DNA of 64,000 nt from Granulicella aggregans (GTDB lineage Bacteria; Acidobacteriota; Terriglobia; Terriglobales; Acidobacteriaceae), in NCBI RefSeq assembly GCF_014203275.1, contig NZ_JACHIP010000003.1, positions 744,001-808,000 of the forward strand, given 5' to 3'. The position numbers were made by a program, and so were the translations under genes. The first letter of the stretch is position 1, and every line of letters begins with the position of its first letter. Shown in pieces: positions 1 to 8,940 of the stretch. The notes under the pieces were generated by a model. That model worked only from the letters and a program-made list of their open reading frames with translations, ran no database searches and was not told the DNA's origin.

Positions 1-1602
1 CTCGCAGCCACTGCCGCTCCGGGATTGATCACAGCCTTCTTCCTGGAAAACCACTATCCCCGAAGGCCGGCGTGGGGCGCGATCGAGGACCAATACTTCT
101 TCGTCTTGTATTCGTTTGCGGTGATGGGTGTCGTCGCGATCTTTCAGTGGGAGATGCTGTTCCCTGACCGGTTGGATTTTCTGGTGCTTTCGTCACTTCC
201 CATAAAATCCTGGCAGCTTCTCACATCGAAGGTCATTGCGTTAGTCGGCTTCTTTTGGCTCTTTCTCTTTGCCTGCAATATCCTTGGGGCGCTGGTGCTT
301 CCTGTAGTGACAAGTGGTGACTTCGCCTTTCCAGATCGCTTTGTTGCTGGGGAGCTGGCTCTCCCCGCAGCGACGATTGGCGACGTCTTCCGGCAAGCCT
401 ACGCTCAAGTTATTGCCGCAGCACTGGCTGGAACCTTTGCCGCCGCGTTCTTTCTCGCACTCAGCGGCATCCTACTTTGCATTCTGAATACAGCCCTGTT
501 CCGACTGATATCGCCCTTTGTTCAGATGTTCTCCGTGGCAATACTGATACTGTGTTTTCTGTTTTACGGAAAATTGGGCGATGCTCTGCCGTTGGTTCTG
601 TCGACGCCGATTGGATGGGCGCGTTGGATGCCGCCCCTATGGTTTCTCGGCGTCTATGAAGACATCCTCCATGGCTCTAGCGGGCCTCCCTTCGCGCATC
701 CGATGGCACAGTATGGCCTTCGTGCAACGGGAATGGCGCTGGTGGTAGCGACGCTGACCTATCCGATTGCGTGGGTGCGCATGCGCAGGCTCGCGGTCGA
801 AGGAATTTCCAGCGGTCTGAGCCGGCATGCGTGGTGGTTGCGCTGCTTGATTCGCTTGGGTAGTCGCCGGACTGGAGAGATCGCGATCCTTGCGTTCATC
901 TGGCAGACACTGACACGGAGTAACAGGTACCAGGTCTATCTGGCGATGTATGGCGGGGTGGGAGTTTCACTAGCGGCTGCCTGCGCCGTCGACTTCTCCA
1001 CCGATGGTTCCAGGTTCCTGCCGATAGTCTCAGAACGCGGTCTGCACGCAACTCTTCCTCTTCTTCTCTTTTGGATGATCTCTGGGCTACGGATCGCGTT
1101 CGCATTGCCACTCAACCTTTCGGCAGGATGGATCTTCCGGATTACCGGAGTGAGCATTCGAGAGTGTGCTGATGCGGCGAGGCGCTGGGTCTTCTTGTGT
1201 GCCTGTGCCATCCTGCTTCTCGTGATGCTTGTACTCACGGCAGAAGAATGGGGATTCAAACTGCTCCTTGTGCAGGCGATTGTTGGGTTGAGTCTTTGCA
1301 GCTTGCTGACAGATGCCTTCTTCCTGGGCGAGCCCAGCGTTCCCTTCAATAGGGCGCGAATGCCGGGTAAGACGAATCTTCCCCTCCTGCTGACGCTGTA
1401 CCTGGGCTTCTTTCCCTTGTTCGTCTATGGCGTGATAGCCCTCGAGATCCATATGGAGAAGCATGTGGGGAGACTCCTGCTCGTCTCAAGCGTTGCTCTC
1501 GGCTTCAACCGATTGGCACGTAAGATCGAGGACCGACCGGAGGAGATAGAAGAAGAGATGGAAGGGTATGAAGGAGAGTTCCAGTTGCTAGGGCTGAATT
1601 AG
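1..1602 (+). CDS. Polytopic membrane protein, ABC-2-like permease (5' truncated)
   Basis: Probable inner-membrane permease; substrate unknown. The reading frame is already open at the first base of the window, so the real start lies outside it; the TTG at 25 is only the first possible start inside. About 533 codons are visible, rich in long hydrophobic stretches separated by short basic loops, as in a protein with around ten or more membrane helices. The early loop LPIKSWQLLTSK (about residue 65) resembles the cytoplasmic loop of ABC-2-type permeases that acidobacteria often keep beside an ATPase gene. The C-terminus is strikingly acidic (EEIEEEMEGYEGE). No ATPase partner is visible, but one could lie upstream of the window. 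Family assignment is by general character rather than a diagnostic motif. Confidence 0.6.
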   Translation, partial: LAATAAPGLITAFFLENHYPRRPAWGAIEDQYFFVLYSFAVMGVVAIFQWEMLFPDRLDFLVLSSLPIKSWQLLTSKVIALVGFFWLFLFACNILGALVLPVVTSGDFAFPDRFVAGELALPAATIGDVFRQAYAQVIAAALAGTFAAAFFLALSGILLCILNTALFRLISPFVQMFSVAILILCFLFYGKLGDALPLVLSTPIGWARWMPPLWFLGVYEDILHGSSGPPFAHPMAQYGLRATGMALVVATLTYPIAWVRMRRLAVEGISSGLSRHAWWLRCLIRLGSRRTGEIAILAFIWQTLTRSNRYQVYLAMYGGVGVSLAAACAVDFSTDGSRFLPIVSERGLHATLPLLLFWMISGLRIAFALPLNLSAGWIFRITGVSIRECADAARRWVFLCACAILLLVMLVLTAEEWGFKLLLVQAIVGLSLCSLLTDAFFLGEPSVPFNRARMPGKTNLPLLLTLYLGFFPLFVYGVIALEIHMEKHVGRLLLVSSVALGFNRLARKIEDRPEEIEEEMEGYEGEFQLLGLN

Positions 1603-1618
1603 TGCGGTGCTCCACTGA

Positions 1619-1975
1619 GACTGTTATGAATCGAACCTCGACTTTGGCCGTCTAGCGTTCACTCCAGGAAATAGTTCGGACTTCACCATGGATCCGAATA
1701 CGACGACATGCATCTTCACCACGCCACTTGCTTCGGGACGCAGTTGCAAGATCGGCTTCATCTTCACGCCTTCCGCAGGGGGCAACAGGTCCGCAGTGTT
1801 CTCAATCATTGATGACACGATCGCCGGGCTCAACACGATTCAACTGTCGGGATTGGGTACCACTTCGGCGACGCTGACGCGTGCGAGTATCTCTTTTGCA
1901 AGCACGAACGTCGGAGCTTCATCGACGGCGCAGGTAGCGACACTGAATAACACCGGCAAAGCAGTCATGATGATT
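1619..1975 (+). pseudogene. Remnant of a choice-of-anchor D / ASH-type Ig-like secreted protein
   Basis: A frame without a plausible start reads as the middle of an ASH (ASPM-SPD-2-Hydin)-like or choice-of-anchor D repeat. It contains SSDFTMDPNTTTC, a CKIGFIFTPSAGG strand typical of these repeats, then IQLSGLGT, and the beginning of a second repeat (ISFASTNVGASSTAQVATL). Homology stops at about 1970, where the frame turns into low-complexity basic sequence and ends at 2128. Large secreted acidobacterial proteins carry such repeats in tandem, so this is read as the stump of one. An ATG at 1688 opens an ORF in this frame, but it starts mid-domain and no ribosome-binding site was identified. Confidence 0.6.
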
Positions 1976-2196
1976 CTAACAGACGTCCGGCGACGTAAAT
2001 TGTCGCGCCGAGAGACGTTGAGTGCCTGTCCGGTTTGTCTACACTCGGATCCGTCGAGGCAAATCGACCGGGACTTCAGGGTTCTCCAGCAGTCAGTGGC
2101 GGCCGTTCGGCAGGCTTACAATCCGTGAACCTTTTCCGGGGTGAGACATCCCCGGGTCGTCGCCAGACATCGCATCGAGGAAGGAGCCACAAAAGC

Positions 2197-2436
2197 ATGT
2201 CAGATCCAACTCGAGAGATGGGAATCAAACCGACCGACTTCGACACACTGCAGACACTGAACGATGAGGTTCCGAAGGCACCGCACGACGCAGAACACAT
2301 AAACCCAAAACTGGCTTCGGATATACGTTACTGGGCTGCGGAGTTGGGCGTATCCGGCCACGCATTGCACGAGCTGGTGCGGGTGCATGGCACATCGGTT
2401 GCGAAGGTACAAGCGGCCATTGAGCAGAACGCGTAA
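2197..2436 (+). CDS. Small DUF3606-like protein
   Basis: Predicted 79-residue soluble protein of unknown function. The C-terminal half (INPKLASDIRYWAAELGV, followed by a run ending VAKVQAAIEQ) matches the helical DUF3606 pattern, in which a short RYW segment is followed by two helices. The start at 2197 is preferred over an in-frame upstream start at 2035 because a strong AGGAAGGAG ribosome-binding site (2178-2186) lies just ahead of it, and because the upstream extension is basic, compositionally different and unlike the family. The gene is convergent with the pseudokinase gene and appears monocistronic. DUF3606 proteins are common in Proteobacteria and Acidobacteriota; no biochemical role is established. 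Confidence 0.7.
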   Translation: MSDPTREMGIKPTDFDTLQTLNDEVPKAPHDAEHINPKLASDIRYWAAELGVSGHALHELVRVHGTSVAKVQAAIEQNA

Positions 2437-2620
2437 AGATCAGCTGAAGCCATACGGCGTCATAGACATGAGATTTGACATTGTCAGCAAAGATGGCAGG
2501 CAGACTGCACGAAACATTCGAGCCTCGCATTCGAAGTTCCGGGGCAAGCATCCGCCAGCGTGCCTCCCGCAACACGACATTATGGGAACTGCGTCGCTCG
2601 TACAGTCCTGCTGGAAAGTT

Positions 2621-3964
2621 TCAGCGGTTGTAGTTCTGTGCGTACATGTCGTGGGGTAATCCCAGGGAACGGGATCGCCGGGCTAAAGCATAGGCCGCTT
2701 GCTGATCCATGACTCCGCCTATGGAGACGAGATACGGCGAATGACCGCTCGAAGTGAACACCACTGGCTTTAGCTCTGGATGGCTCTGAGCGATGCTTGA
2801 CACCTTCTTCTCAGCATCCGGCTTGCGGTTATAGGTGTACGCGATCACCCGCCATCCGGCACTATGACCAGCCATTGCGTTGAGGCCCACTCCTTGAGCG
2901 CTAGGCTTTGGTGTTAAGACGTTCGAGATCTGCCCATTCGGCTGGGCAGCCGAACGGGCAGGCTCCTGGACCGCAGGCTTTGAAACGGCCTCAGCCTTCG
3001 ACCCTTCGAGTCGCTTTGCCTCGCCCGCACGTCCATGTACCCATAGGAACCCGATCACAAGAAGACTTACCATGCCGACGATCCCTAACCACCTGGGACT
3101 AAGCGAGAAGCCCTTGCCTTCAGTTCGAGCAACCTCGCGCGGGTTCGCGCGAACAGATCTCATGTTCAGCTCCTCGTTAAGCAGAGGAAGCGGAAGCGAA
3201 GCCTCCGGCGGCATAGAAGTCTTTGCCGCAGCTGCAGGTGCCGGGGACAAGCCGTTCAAAGCCGGTTCTACGGGTTGCTTTGAAGCAGAATAGTCTTCGA
3301 GCGCAGCCCTGATGTTCTCAAGACCCCATGTGCCATCGAGTCCCTTGCGGATGATCTGGTTGAATGGCTTTGGCAGGAGAGAGTCGGGCAGGCCCTCAAC
3401 CGATCCACGTTGCGTTATACCCCGGAGCAGCACGTTCGCTAGGTCGCTCACATCGCGTTGTTTTGCGGCGCGGCCTGCCTCGCCCTCAGGAGCTTCACGG
3501 ATGCAATCGCTACGCAGTTTGACAGTGTCATTCAGGGCAAAGACGTTGCGTGGCTCTACATGCTCGTGAATGAAGCCGTGGGTGTGAAGCACATCAAGTG
3601 CTGCCACCAGGCTTAATCCGAGCTGAGCTACGTCGTCAGACGACAGCGTTCCGCGATCAAGCACCTCAGCAAGGTTCGCATCCACCTTTTCCAGCACTGC
3701 ATAGACGACTGGACGGCCATCGATGTCGGTTTGCCCAAAGTGCTCAAACTTTAGAAAGTTCGGGTGGTTCAATGCCTCCACGCTACGCCAACGAGCGAGG
3801 ATGTCTTCTTCATCGAAGTGGCACTCGATGAGGCGTACTACCTTCAACTCACCGTTAGGACCGGTGGTGGAGTAGAACGCGCTTCGACCTTCCGGCAATA
3901 GAAGCTTCTGCAAAGGATAAGCGCCGTCGATGGTGACGCCTTCGTACTCGGTCCATAGCTGCAT
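2621..3964 (-). CDS. Membrane-anchored pseudokinase with C-terminal SPOR-like domain
   Basis: 447 residues. Residues 1-225 have a Ser/Thr-kinase-like fold pattern, but the catalytic sites are changed: the HRDxKP loop reads HEHVEP (133-138), so the catalytic Asp is His and the Lys is Glu. The DFG region reads LRSDC (150-154). The beta-3 Lys position appears to be Arg (44). It is therefore probably catalytically dead and may act as a binding or scaffold module. A Pro/Ala-rich linker leads to one membrane helix (about 292-310). The outer part ends in a SPOR-like module (about 370-443), beginning WRVIAYTYNR and containing YLVSIGGVMDQQAAYALAR; SPOR domains bind peptidoglycan glycan strands lacking stem peptides. 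The gene is divergent from the ABC exporter genes. SPOR assignment is by pattern only. Confidence 0.7.
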   Translation of the reverse strand: MQLWTEYEGVTIDGAYPLQKLLLPEGRSAFYSTTGPNGELKVVRLIECHFDEEDILARWRSVEALNHPNFLKFEHFGQTDIDGRPVVYAVLEKVDANLAEVLDRGTLSSDDVAQLGLSLVAALDVLHTHGFIHEHVEPRNVFALNDTVKLRSDCIREAPEGEAGRAAKQRDVSDLANVLLRGITQRGSVEGLPDSLLPKPFNQIIRKGLDGTWGLENIRAALEDYSASKQPVEPALNGLSPAPAAAAKTSMPPEASLPLPLLNEELNMRSVRANPREVARTEGKGFSLSPRWLGIVGMVSLLVIGFLWVHGRAGEAKRLEGSKAEAVSKPAVQEPARSAAQPNGQISNVLTPKPSAQGVGLNAMAGHSAGWRVIAYTYNRKPDAEKKVSSIAQSHPELKPVVFTSSGHSPYLVSIGGVMDQQAAYALARRSRSLGLPHDMYAQNYNR

Positions 3965-4348
3965 CGGTCAAATCCTTCAATGGGAGTGAGTCAAGACAGG
4001 AGTGCCGAACGGCAAATGCTACAAGAAGACAAGCGCGCCGAGCATGCTAACGGAATTGCCTTTGCTCCAAGGCCATTATCGCAAACAATGGAGTGGATTA
4101 CGCGTGCAGCGAGATGGAGGCCCGGGCCTACCGGATCTCACCGAGCCGAGACCTAGCAGGGCAGATCATTCGAATGATCTTCGTCGGGCAAGGGATTGAT
4201 CGCCGGGATAGATTGGCTTGCACTCGCTGACATTGGAGTTTGCCTGATCGCGTACGAGCTTCATATCCGATGCTGGATAAGCGCCATGTCATGATAAAGT
4301 CCGTTTACACGAGGAAGTAGGGGATCACAAGAACTGGAGGACACCCGT
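3965..4348. other. Divergent intergenic region between pseudokinase and ABC genes
   Basis: This 384-base stretch separates two divergently transcribed genes and should hold both promoters. I see no convincing coding sequence. Its most distinctive element is the perfect 18-base palindrome listed separately at 4163-4180. A GGAGG-type ribosome-binding site at 4336-4340 serves the ABC ATPase gene. Confidence 0.6.
4163..4180. promoter_or_regulatory. Perfect 18-bp palindrome, candidate operator
   Basis: AGATCATTCGAATGATCT is identical to its own reverse complement with no spacer. It lies between the divergent pseudokinase and ABC ATPase genes, about 170 bases before the ATPase start. Size, symmetry and position fit a dimeric repressor site. 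No cognate regulator is identifiable and no second copy was noticed in the window. Confidence 0.4.
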
Positions 4349-5230
4349 TTGGCACTCACCATCACCGGTCTCTCAAAGACGTATCCGAACGGCGTGAAAG
4401 CGCTCAAAAACCTCTCTCTCACCATTGGCAACAACATGTTCGGCCTCCTTGGACCAAACGGAGCCGGCAAAAGCAGCCTCATGCGCACCGTCGCCACTCT
4501 TCAGGATCCCGACACTGGAACGATCTTCCTCGATGGTCTGGATGTGCTCAAAGAGAAAGACGCGGTCCGCAAAGTTCTCGGGTATCTGCCGCAGGAGTTC
4601 GGCGTATACCCCAAGATGTCGGCGCTCGACATGTTGCAACACCTTGCCATCATGAAGGGCATTACCAACAAGACTGAGCGGAACCAAATGGTGGACGCGC
4701 TGCTGAACCAGACCAATCTCTGGGCGGCACGTAAGAAGGCGCTCAGCACGTACTCCGGCGGCATGAAGCAGCGTTTCGGAATTGCGCAGGCGCTGCTCGC
4801 CAATCCAAAGCTCATCATCGTCGACGAACCCACCGCCGGTCTTGATCCTGCCGAGCGCAACCGCTTCCTTAATCTTCTCAGTTCGATCGGCTCGAACGTG
4901 ACCGTGATCCTGTCCACGCACATCGTCGAAGACGTTCGCGAACTGTGCCCGCGCATGGCTATCATCGCCAACGGAGAACTGTTGCTCGAAGGCTCGCCTG
5001 CTGATTCGCTGCAGGAGCTCAAGGGTAAGATCTGGAGCAAGGTCGTCTCCACGGACGATGAGCTTCGCGCCCTGGAAGCGAGTCTGAACGTCATCTCGAC
5101 GCATCTGGTGGGTGGTCTGCATGAGGTCCGCATCTACGCCGATGCAAGTCCCGGTGAAGGTTTCACGCCGGTCGATTCAGGGCTCGAAGACGTGTACTTC
5201 CTCAACCTCGCCAAACAGTCGAAGAACTAA
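4349..5230 (+). CDS. ABC transporter ATP-binding protein
   Basis: 293-residue cytoplasmic ATPase that would power the membrane protein encoded next. Walker A is GPNGAGKSS (35-43), the Q-loop is YLPQEF (about 79-84), the signature is YSGGMKQR (135-142), Walker B is LIIVDEP (155-161) and the H-loop is LSTHIVED (about 188-195). The C-terminal 80 residues form the accessory extension usual in drug/lipid-type ABC-2 exporters. The start is a TTG at 4349 preceded by CTGGAGG at 4334-4340, which fits well; no ATG fits. The stop at 5230 is 26 bases before the permease/peptidase gene, so the two are very likely co-transcribed and form one exporter. Confidence 0.93.
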   Translation: MALTITGLSKTYPNGVKALKNLSLTIGNNMFGLLGPNGAGKSSLMRTVATLQDPDTGTIFLDGLDVLKEKDAVRKVLGYLPQEFGVYPKMSALDMLQHLAIMKGITNKTERNQMVDALLNQTNLWAARKKALSTYSGGMKQRFGIAQALLANPKLIIVDEPTAGLDPAERNRFLNLLSSIGSNVTVILSTHIVEDVRELCPRMAIIANGELLLEGSPADSLQELKGKIWSKVVSTDDELRALEASLNVISTHLVGGLHEVRIYADASPGEGFTPVDSGLEDVYFLNLAKQSKN

Positions 5231-5256
5231 CCACGACGAGACAGGAGACCAGCATC

Positions 5257-8200
5257 ATGACCCAGTTCTGGGAGTTCTTCACCTTTGAGCTCAAGTTTCG
5301 CGCCAAGAGCGTCTCGACGTACGTCTACTTTCTACTTTGGTTTGCCTTCGAGTTTCTCTGCATCGCAAGCGAGAGCTTCGGACCGATCGGCAATGCTAAC
5401 GGCAAGATCCTGCTGAATGGTCCGTACGCGAATACCTACAACTACATCGGTGCCAGCTTCTTCGGCGTCATCGTCATCGCCGCCATCTTCGGCACGTCGA
5501 TCCTGCGCGACTTTCAGCGCGACACCATCCAGATTCTCTTCACTAAGCCCATCTCGAAGTTCGCTTACCTCGGCGGCCGCTGGGCAGGCTCTTTCGTCGC
5601 AACTGTCTTCGCATTCTCGGGGATGCTGTTCGGCGGCTTCATCGGGACATTCGCTCCTTGGGCGGACCACGCGCGGATAGCGCCCAATCATCTCCTCTGG
5701 TACCTTCAGCCGTTCTTCTCCGTAGCTGTAGTCCAGATCTTTTTCCTGGGATCTCTGTTCTTCCTTGTCGCGGCGCTCTCGCGCAAGATATTCATCGTGT
5801 ATCTGCAGGGTGCGGCGATCTTCATGCTCTACATCATTGGCGTCAACGCGTTCTCTGCTACGCGCTCGCTCGAACACTTCTGGTCGGCCATTCTCGACCC
5901 CATTGGCTTCCTCTATAACGACGCCATTACCCGCTATTGGACGGTGATCGAGAAGAACACGCTGCTTTACTCGTGGTCCGGGGTATTCCTCTATAACCGG
6001 TTGCTATGGAGCTCCATCGGCCTGCTCGCTCTGCTCGCTGTCTGGAAGTTCTTTCCCATGTCGGTCGAATCGCTCACCGCCAAATCCAGTAGCAAACGCG
6101 CGAATCTTCAGCGAGAGCAGGAAGAAACTGTTAAGCCTCGCCGCTCGCTGGTTGCGATCCCTTTGCCACGCGTCAACCAGATCTTCGGCCCCGGAACTTC
6201 CTTCGCCCAGTTCGTCTCGCTTACCCGCATCCGCATCTCGAACATCGTCCATGAAGTTCCCTTCTGGGGAATCCTCTTTCTCATGGCGGCTATCAGCCTC
6301 AACAATGGCCACTTCGCGGGTCGTCGGGGTGGAGAGAACGTCTGGCCCGTCACCTATCTCATGCTGCAGTCCGTCGAAGGTGGCGCAAGTCTCTTCTTCT
6401 ACATCGTCGCCACGCTCTATGGTGCGGAGCTCATCTGGCGCGAACGCGACACACATTTCGCCGGCATTCACGACGCACTCCCCATGCGCGAGACTACGGA
6501 CTGGCTCTCGAAGCTGACCGCCCTGTGCTTCGTAGAGCTCGTGCTGCTGACCGTCGCTGGTCTATGTGGTGTCATCATGCAGATCGTCGCCGGATACTAC
6601 CACTACGAGCTGCTCCAGTACGCGAAAGAGCTCTACCTCGTAACCTTCCCGCAGGTGCTGATCTATGTCCTGCTGGCGCTCTTCATTCAGACCGTCGTCT
6701 CGAACAAGTTCATTGGTCACGGACTCGTCATCCTCGTCTTCGTCGTCACACCCATCCTGCAGAGCTTCGGATGGGAGAACACGCTCTATCTCATCGGCAA
6801 CACGACTTCGGTCACCTACTCGGACATGAATGGCTACGGCCACTTTGTGCAGGCGTTGATCTGGTCTACCAGCTACTGGCTGGGCTTCATGTGTGTGCTG
6901 GGAGTCATCTCCATCGCGCTCGCCCGCCGTGGAGCGGAGGAGGGCTGGGCCTCGCGCTTCAAGCTGGCTCGCCAGCGTGCCCCTAGGCTTCTACCTGCCG
7001 GCATCTTCTTCCTGCTCGTCACCCTCGGCAGCGGAGGCTGGTTCTTCTACAACGCCCACATCCTGAACCAGTTCATCAGCGCCAAACAAGGCCGCGTCCT
7101 CCAGGCGGACTACGAGCGCGCTTATAAGAAGTATGAGCGCCAGCCGATGCCCAAGATCATCGCCGTCGACGCCAATATAGACATCTTCCCCGAGCGTCGA
7201 TCTTTCACCGGCACGGGCCATTACCTGCTGCAGAATAAGACCTCCGCACAGATCTCGCAGATCCATATCTCAGACGCACACGCCGCCGCGTTCGGTTCTA
7301 TCGATCTCCAGCCCTCGATCTCGAACGTCCATTTCGACCGCCCCTTCCACATCATCTCCACCAGTCCCGGTGGTCAATACACCATCTACCAGTTCGAAAC
7401 TCCGCTCGCGCCGGGTGAGAAGCTCGACATGACCTTCTCGCTCGCCCACATCAGCCGCGGCTTCAAGGATGGCCACGAACGCGCTGAGTTCGCCTACTCC
7501 GGCACGTTCTTCGACAGCGGCTACTTTCCCACCATCGGCTATGACAGTGGCGTCGAACTCGACGACCCGCGCCGCCGCCACGAAGAGAAGCTCGGCGAGC
7601 TGGAGCTTCTTCCGCATCGCGACGATGCACTCGGCTCAGTGACCAATCTCTTTACCAAGCAATCCGATTGGATCACCTTCCACACCACAGTCAGCACCTC
7701 CGACTCCGACAACGAAGGCAAGCCGCAGATCGCGATCTCCCCCGGATATCTTCAGGCCGATTGGCATAAGGATGGCCGCCACTACTTCACCTACGACATG
7801 GGTGAAGTCAAGACCGCTGACTTCTTCAGCTTTATCTCCGCTCGATACGACGTCAAACGCGTCGCTTACGCGGGTGCAGCGGGCCCCATCAACATCGAGG
7901 TCTACCACATACCCGCGCACAACTTCGATGTGGACGACATGATCGAAGCCACGAAGGCGGGCCTCAACTATTACGAGAAGAACTATAGCTCCTTCCAGTT
8001 CAAGCAATACCGCATCCTCGAGTTTCCTCGTTACCGCACTTTTGCGCAGTCTTTCCCAAACACCGTTCCCTTTTCCGAGGCCATCGGTTTTATCGACCGC
8101 ACCGAAAAGCCTGACGACATCGACTTCGCTTACTTCGTCACCTGCCATGAACTTGCCCATCAGTGGTGGGGCCATCAGATCATCGGCAGCCAGACCGAAG

Positions 8201-8940
8201 GCTCGAACATGATGTCCGAGTCGCTCGCGGAGTATTCTGCACTTCGCGTCATGGAGAAAAAGTACGGCACCGAGAACATGCGCAAGTTTCTCGCTCACGA
8301 GCTTGACGGCTATCTGCGCGGGCGCTCCGGCGAGATTCGCCATGAGAATCCGCTTGTGCTCGTCCAGAACGAGCAGTATGTCTGGTATCAGAAGGGCTCT
8401 GTTGCTCTTTATGCTTTGTCCGACTACATAGGCGAGGACAAGCTCAACGCGGCGTTGCGAAACTTCCTTATGCAGTACCGGTACGCCAATGCAACGGACG
8501 CGCAATCCGGCCCCTATCCGGACACGCGGCAATTCGTCGCCGCTCTCCGTGCTGCAACTCCACCGGAGCTGCAGTACTACATCACCGATGCCTTCGAGAA
8601 CATCGTTCTCTACGACAACAAGGCGATAACGGCGAGTTACATAGAGACGGCCGATAAGAAATACAAGGTCACATTGACCGTGCAGGCGAAGAAGGTGAAG
8701 GCGGACGGCAACGGAGCGGAGACACCTATGTCTCTGAACGACTACATCGACATAGGTGTTTTCTCCGGCAAGAAGAACCACGAGAAGCAGCTTTATTTGA
8801 AGAAGGAAAAGCTTTCGCAGGAGAAGCAGACCTTCGAGATCGTCGTCGATGAACTTCCCACACGTGCTGGAATCGACCCGTACAACAAGCTCATCGACAG
8901 GGTCTCCGACGACAATGAGATTGATGTCAGCAAACCTTGA
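5257..8940 (+). CDS. ABC permease fused to M1-family metallopeptidase
   Basis: 1,227-residue membrane protein. The first ~600 residues contain two sets of membrane helices resembling an ABC-2 permease pair. A further helix (about 580-600) leads to a large outer part that ends in a gluzincin peptidase. The zinc site HELAH is at 964-968 and the likely third ligand is the Glu of SESLAEY (988), one residue further on than the classical HExxH-x18-E spacing. Proteins of this architecture are known in Bacteroidota and Acidobacteriota and annotated as ABC permease/M1 aminopeptidase; their substrates are not established. With the ATPase just upstream this makes a self-contained exporter plus periplasmic peptidase, perhaps for peptides processed during export (inference). 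The start has a good ribosome-binding site (GACAGGAGACC). Confidence 0.9.
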   Translation: MTQFWEFFTFELKFRAKSVSTYVYFLLWFAFEFLCIASESFGPIGNANGKILLNGPYANTYNYIGASFFGVIVIAAIFGTSILRDFQRDTIQILFTKPISKFAYLGGRWAGSFVATVFAFSGMLFGGFIGTFAPWADHARIAPNHLLWYLQPFFSVAVVQIFFLGSLFFLVAALSRKIFIVYLQGAAIFMLYIIGVNAFSATRSLEHFWSAILDPIGFLYNDAITRYWTVIEKNTLLYSWSGVFLYNRLLWSSIGLLALLAVWKFFPMSVESLTAKSSSKRANLQREQEETVKPRRSLVAIPLPRVNQIFGPGTSFAQFVSLTRIRISNIVHEVPFWGILFLMAAISLNNGHFAGRRGGENVWPVTYLMLQSVEGGASLFFYIVATLYGAELIWRERDTHFAGIHDALPMRETTDWLSKLTALCFVELVLLTVAGLCGVIMQIVAGYYHYELLQYAKELYLVTFPQVLIYVLLALFIQTVVSNKFIGHGLVILVFVVTPILQSFGWENTLYLIGNTTSVTYSDMNGYGHFVQALIWSTSYWLGFMCVLGVISIALARRGAEEGWASRFKLARQRAPRLLPAGIFFLLVTLGSGGWFFYNAHILNQFISAKQGRVLQADYERAYKKYERQPMPKIIAVDANIDIFPERRSFTGTGHYLLQNKTSAQISQIHISDAHAAAFGSIDLQPSISNVHFDRPFHIISTSPGGQYTIYQFETPLAPGEKLDMTFSLAHISRGFKDGHERAEFAYSGTFFDSGYFPTIGYDSGVELDDPRRRHEEKLGELELLPHRDDALGSVTNLFTKQSDWITFHTTVSTSDSDNEGKPQIAISPGYLQADWHKDGRHYFTYDMGEVKTADFFSFISARYDVKRVAYAGAAGPINIEVYHIPAHNFDVDDMIEATKAGLNYYEKNYSSFQFKQYRILEFPRYRTFAQSFPNTVPFSEAIGFIDRTEKPDDIDFAYFVTCHELAHQWWGHQIIGSQTEGSNMMSESLAEYSALRVMEKKYGTENMRKFLAHELDGYLRGRSGEIRHENPLVLVQNEQYVWYQKGSVALYALSDYIGEDKLNAALRNFLMQYRYANATDAQSGPYPDTRQFVAALRAATPPELQYYITDAFENIVLYDNKAITASYIETADKKYKVTLTVQAKKVKADGNGAETPMSLNDYIDIGVFSGKKNHEKQLYLKKEKLSQEKQTFEIVVDELPTRAGIDPYNKLIDRVSDDNEIDVSKP

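Noticed and set aside
4373-5122. 249-codon minus-strand frame within the ABC ATPase gene
   Set aside because: The opposite strand has all ABC motifs; this frame has none.
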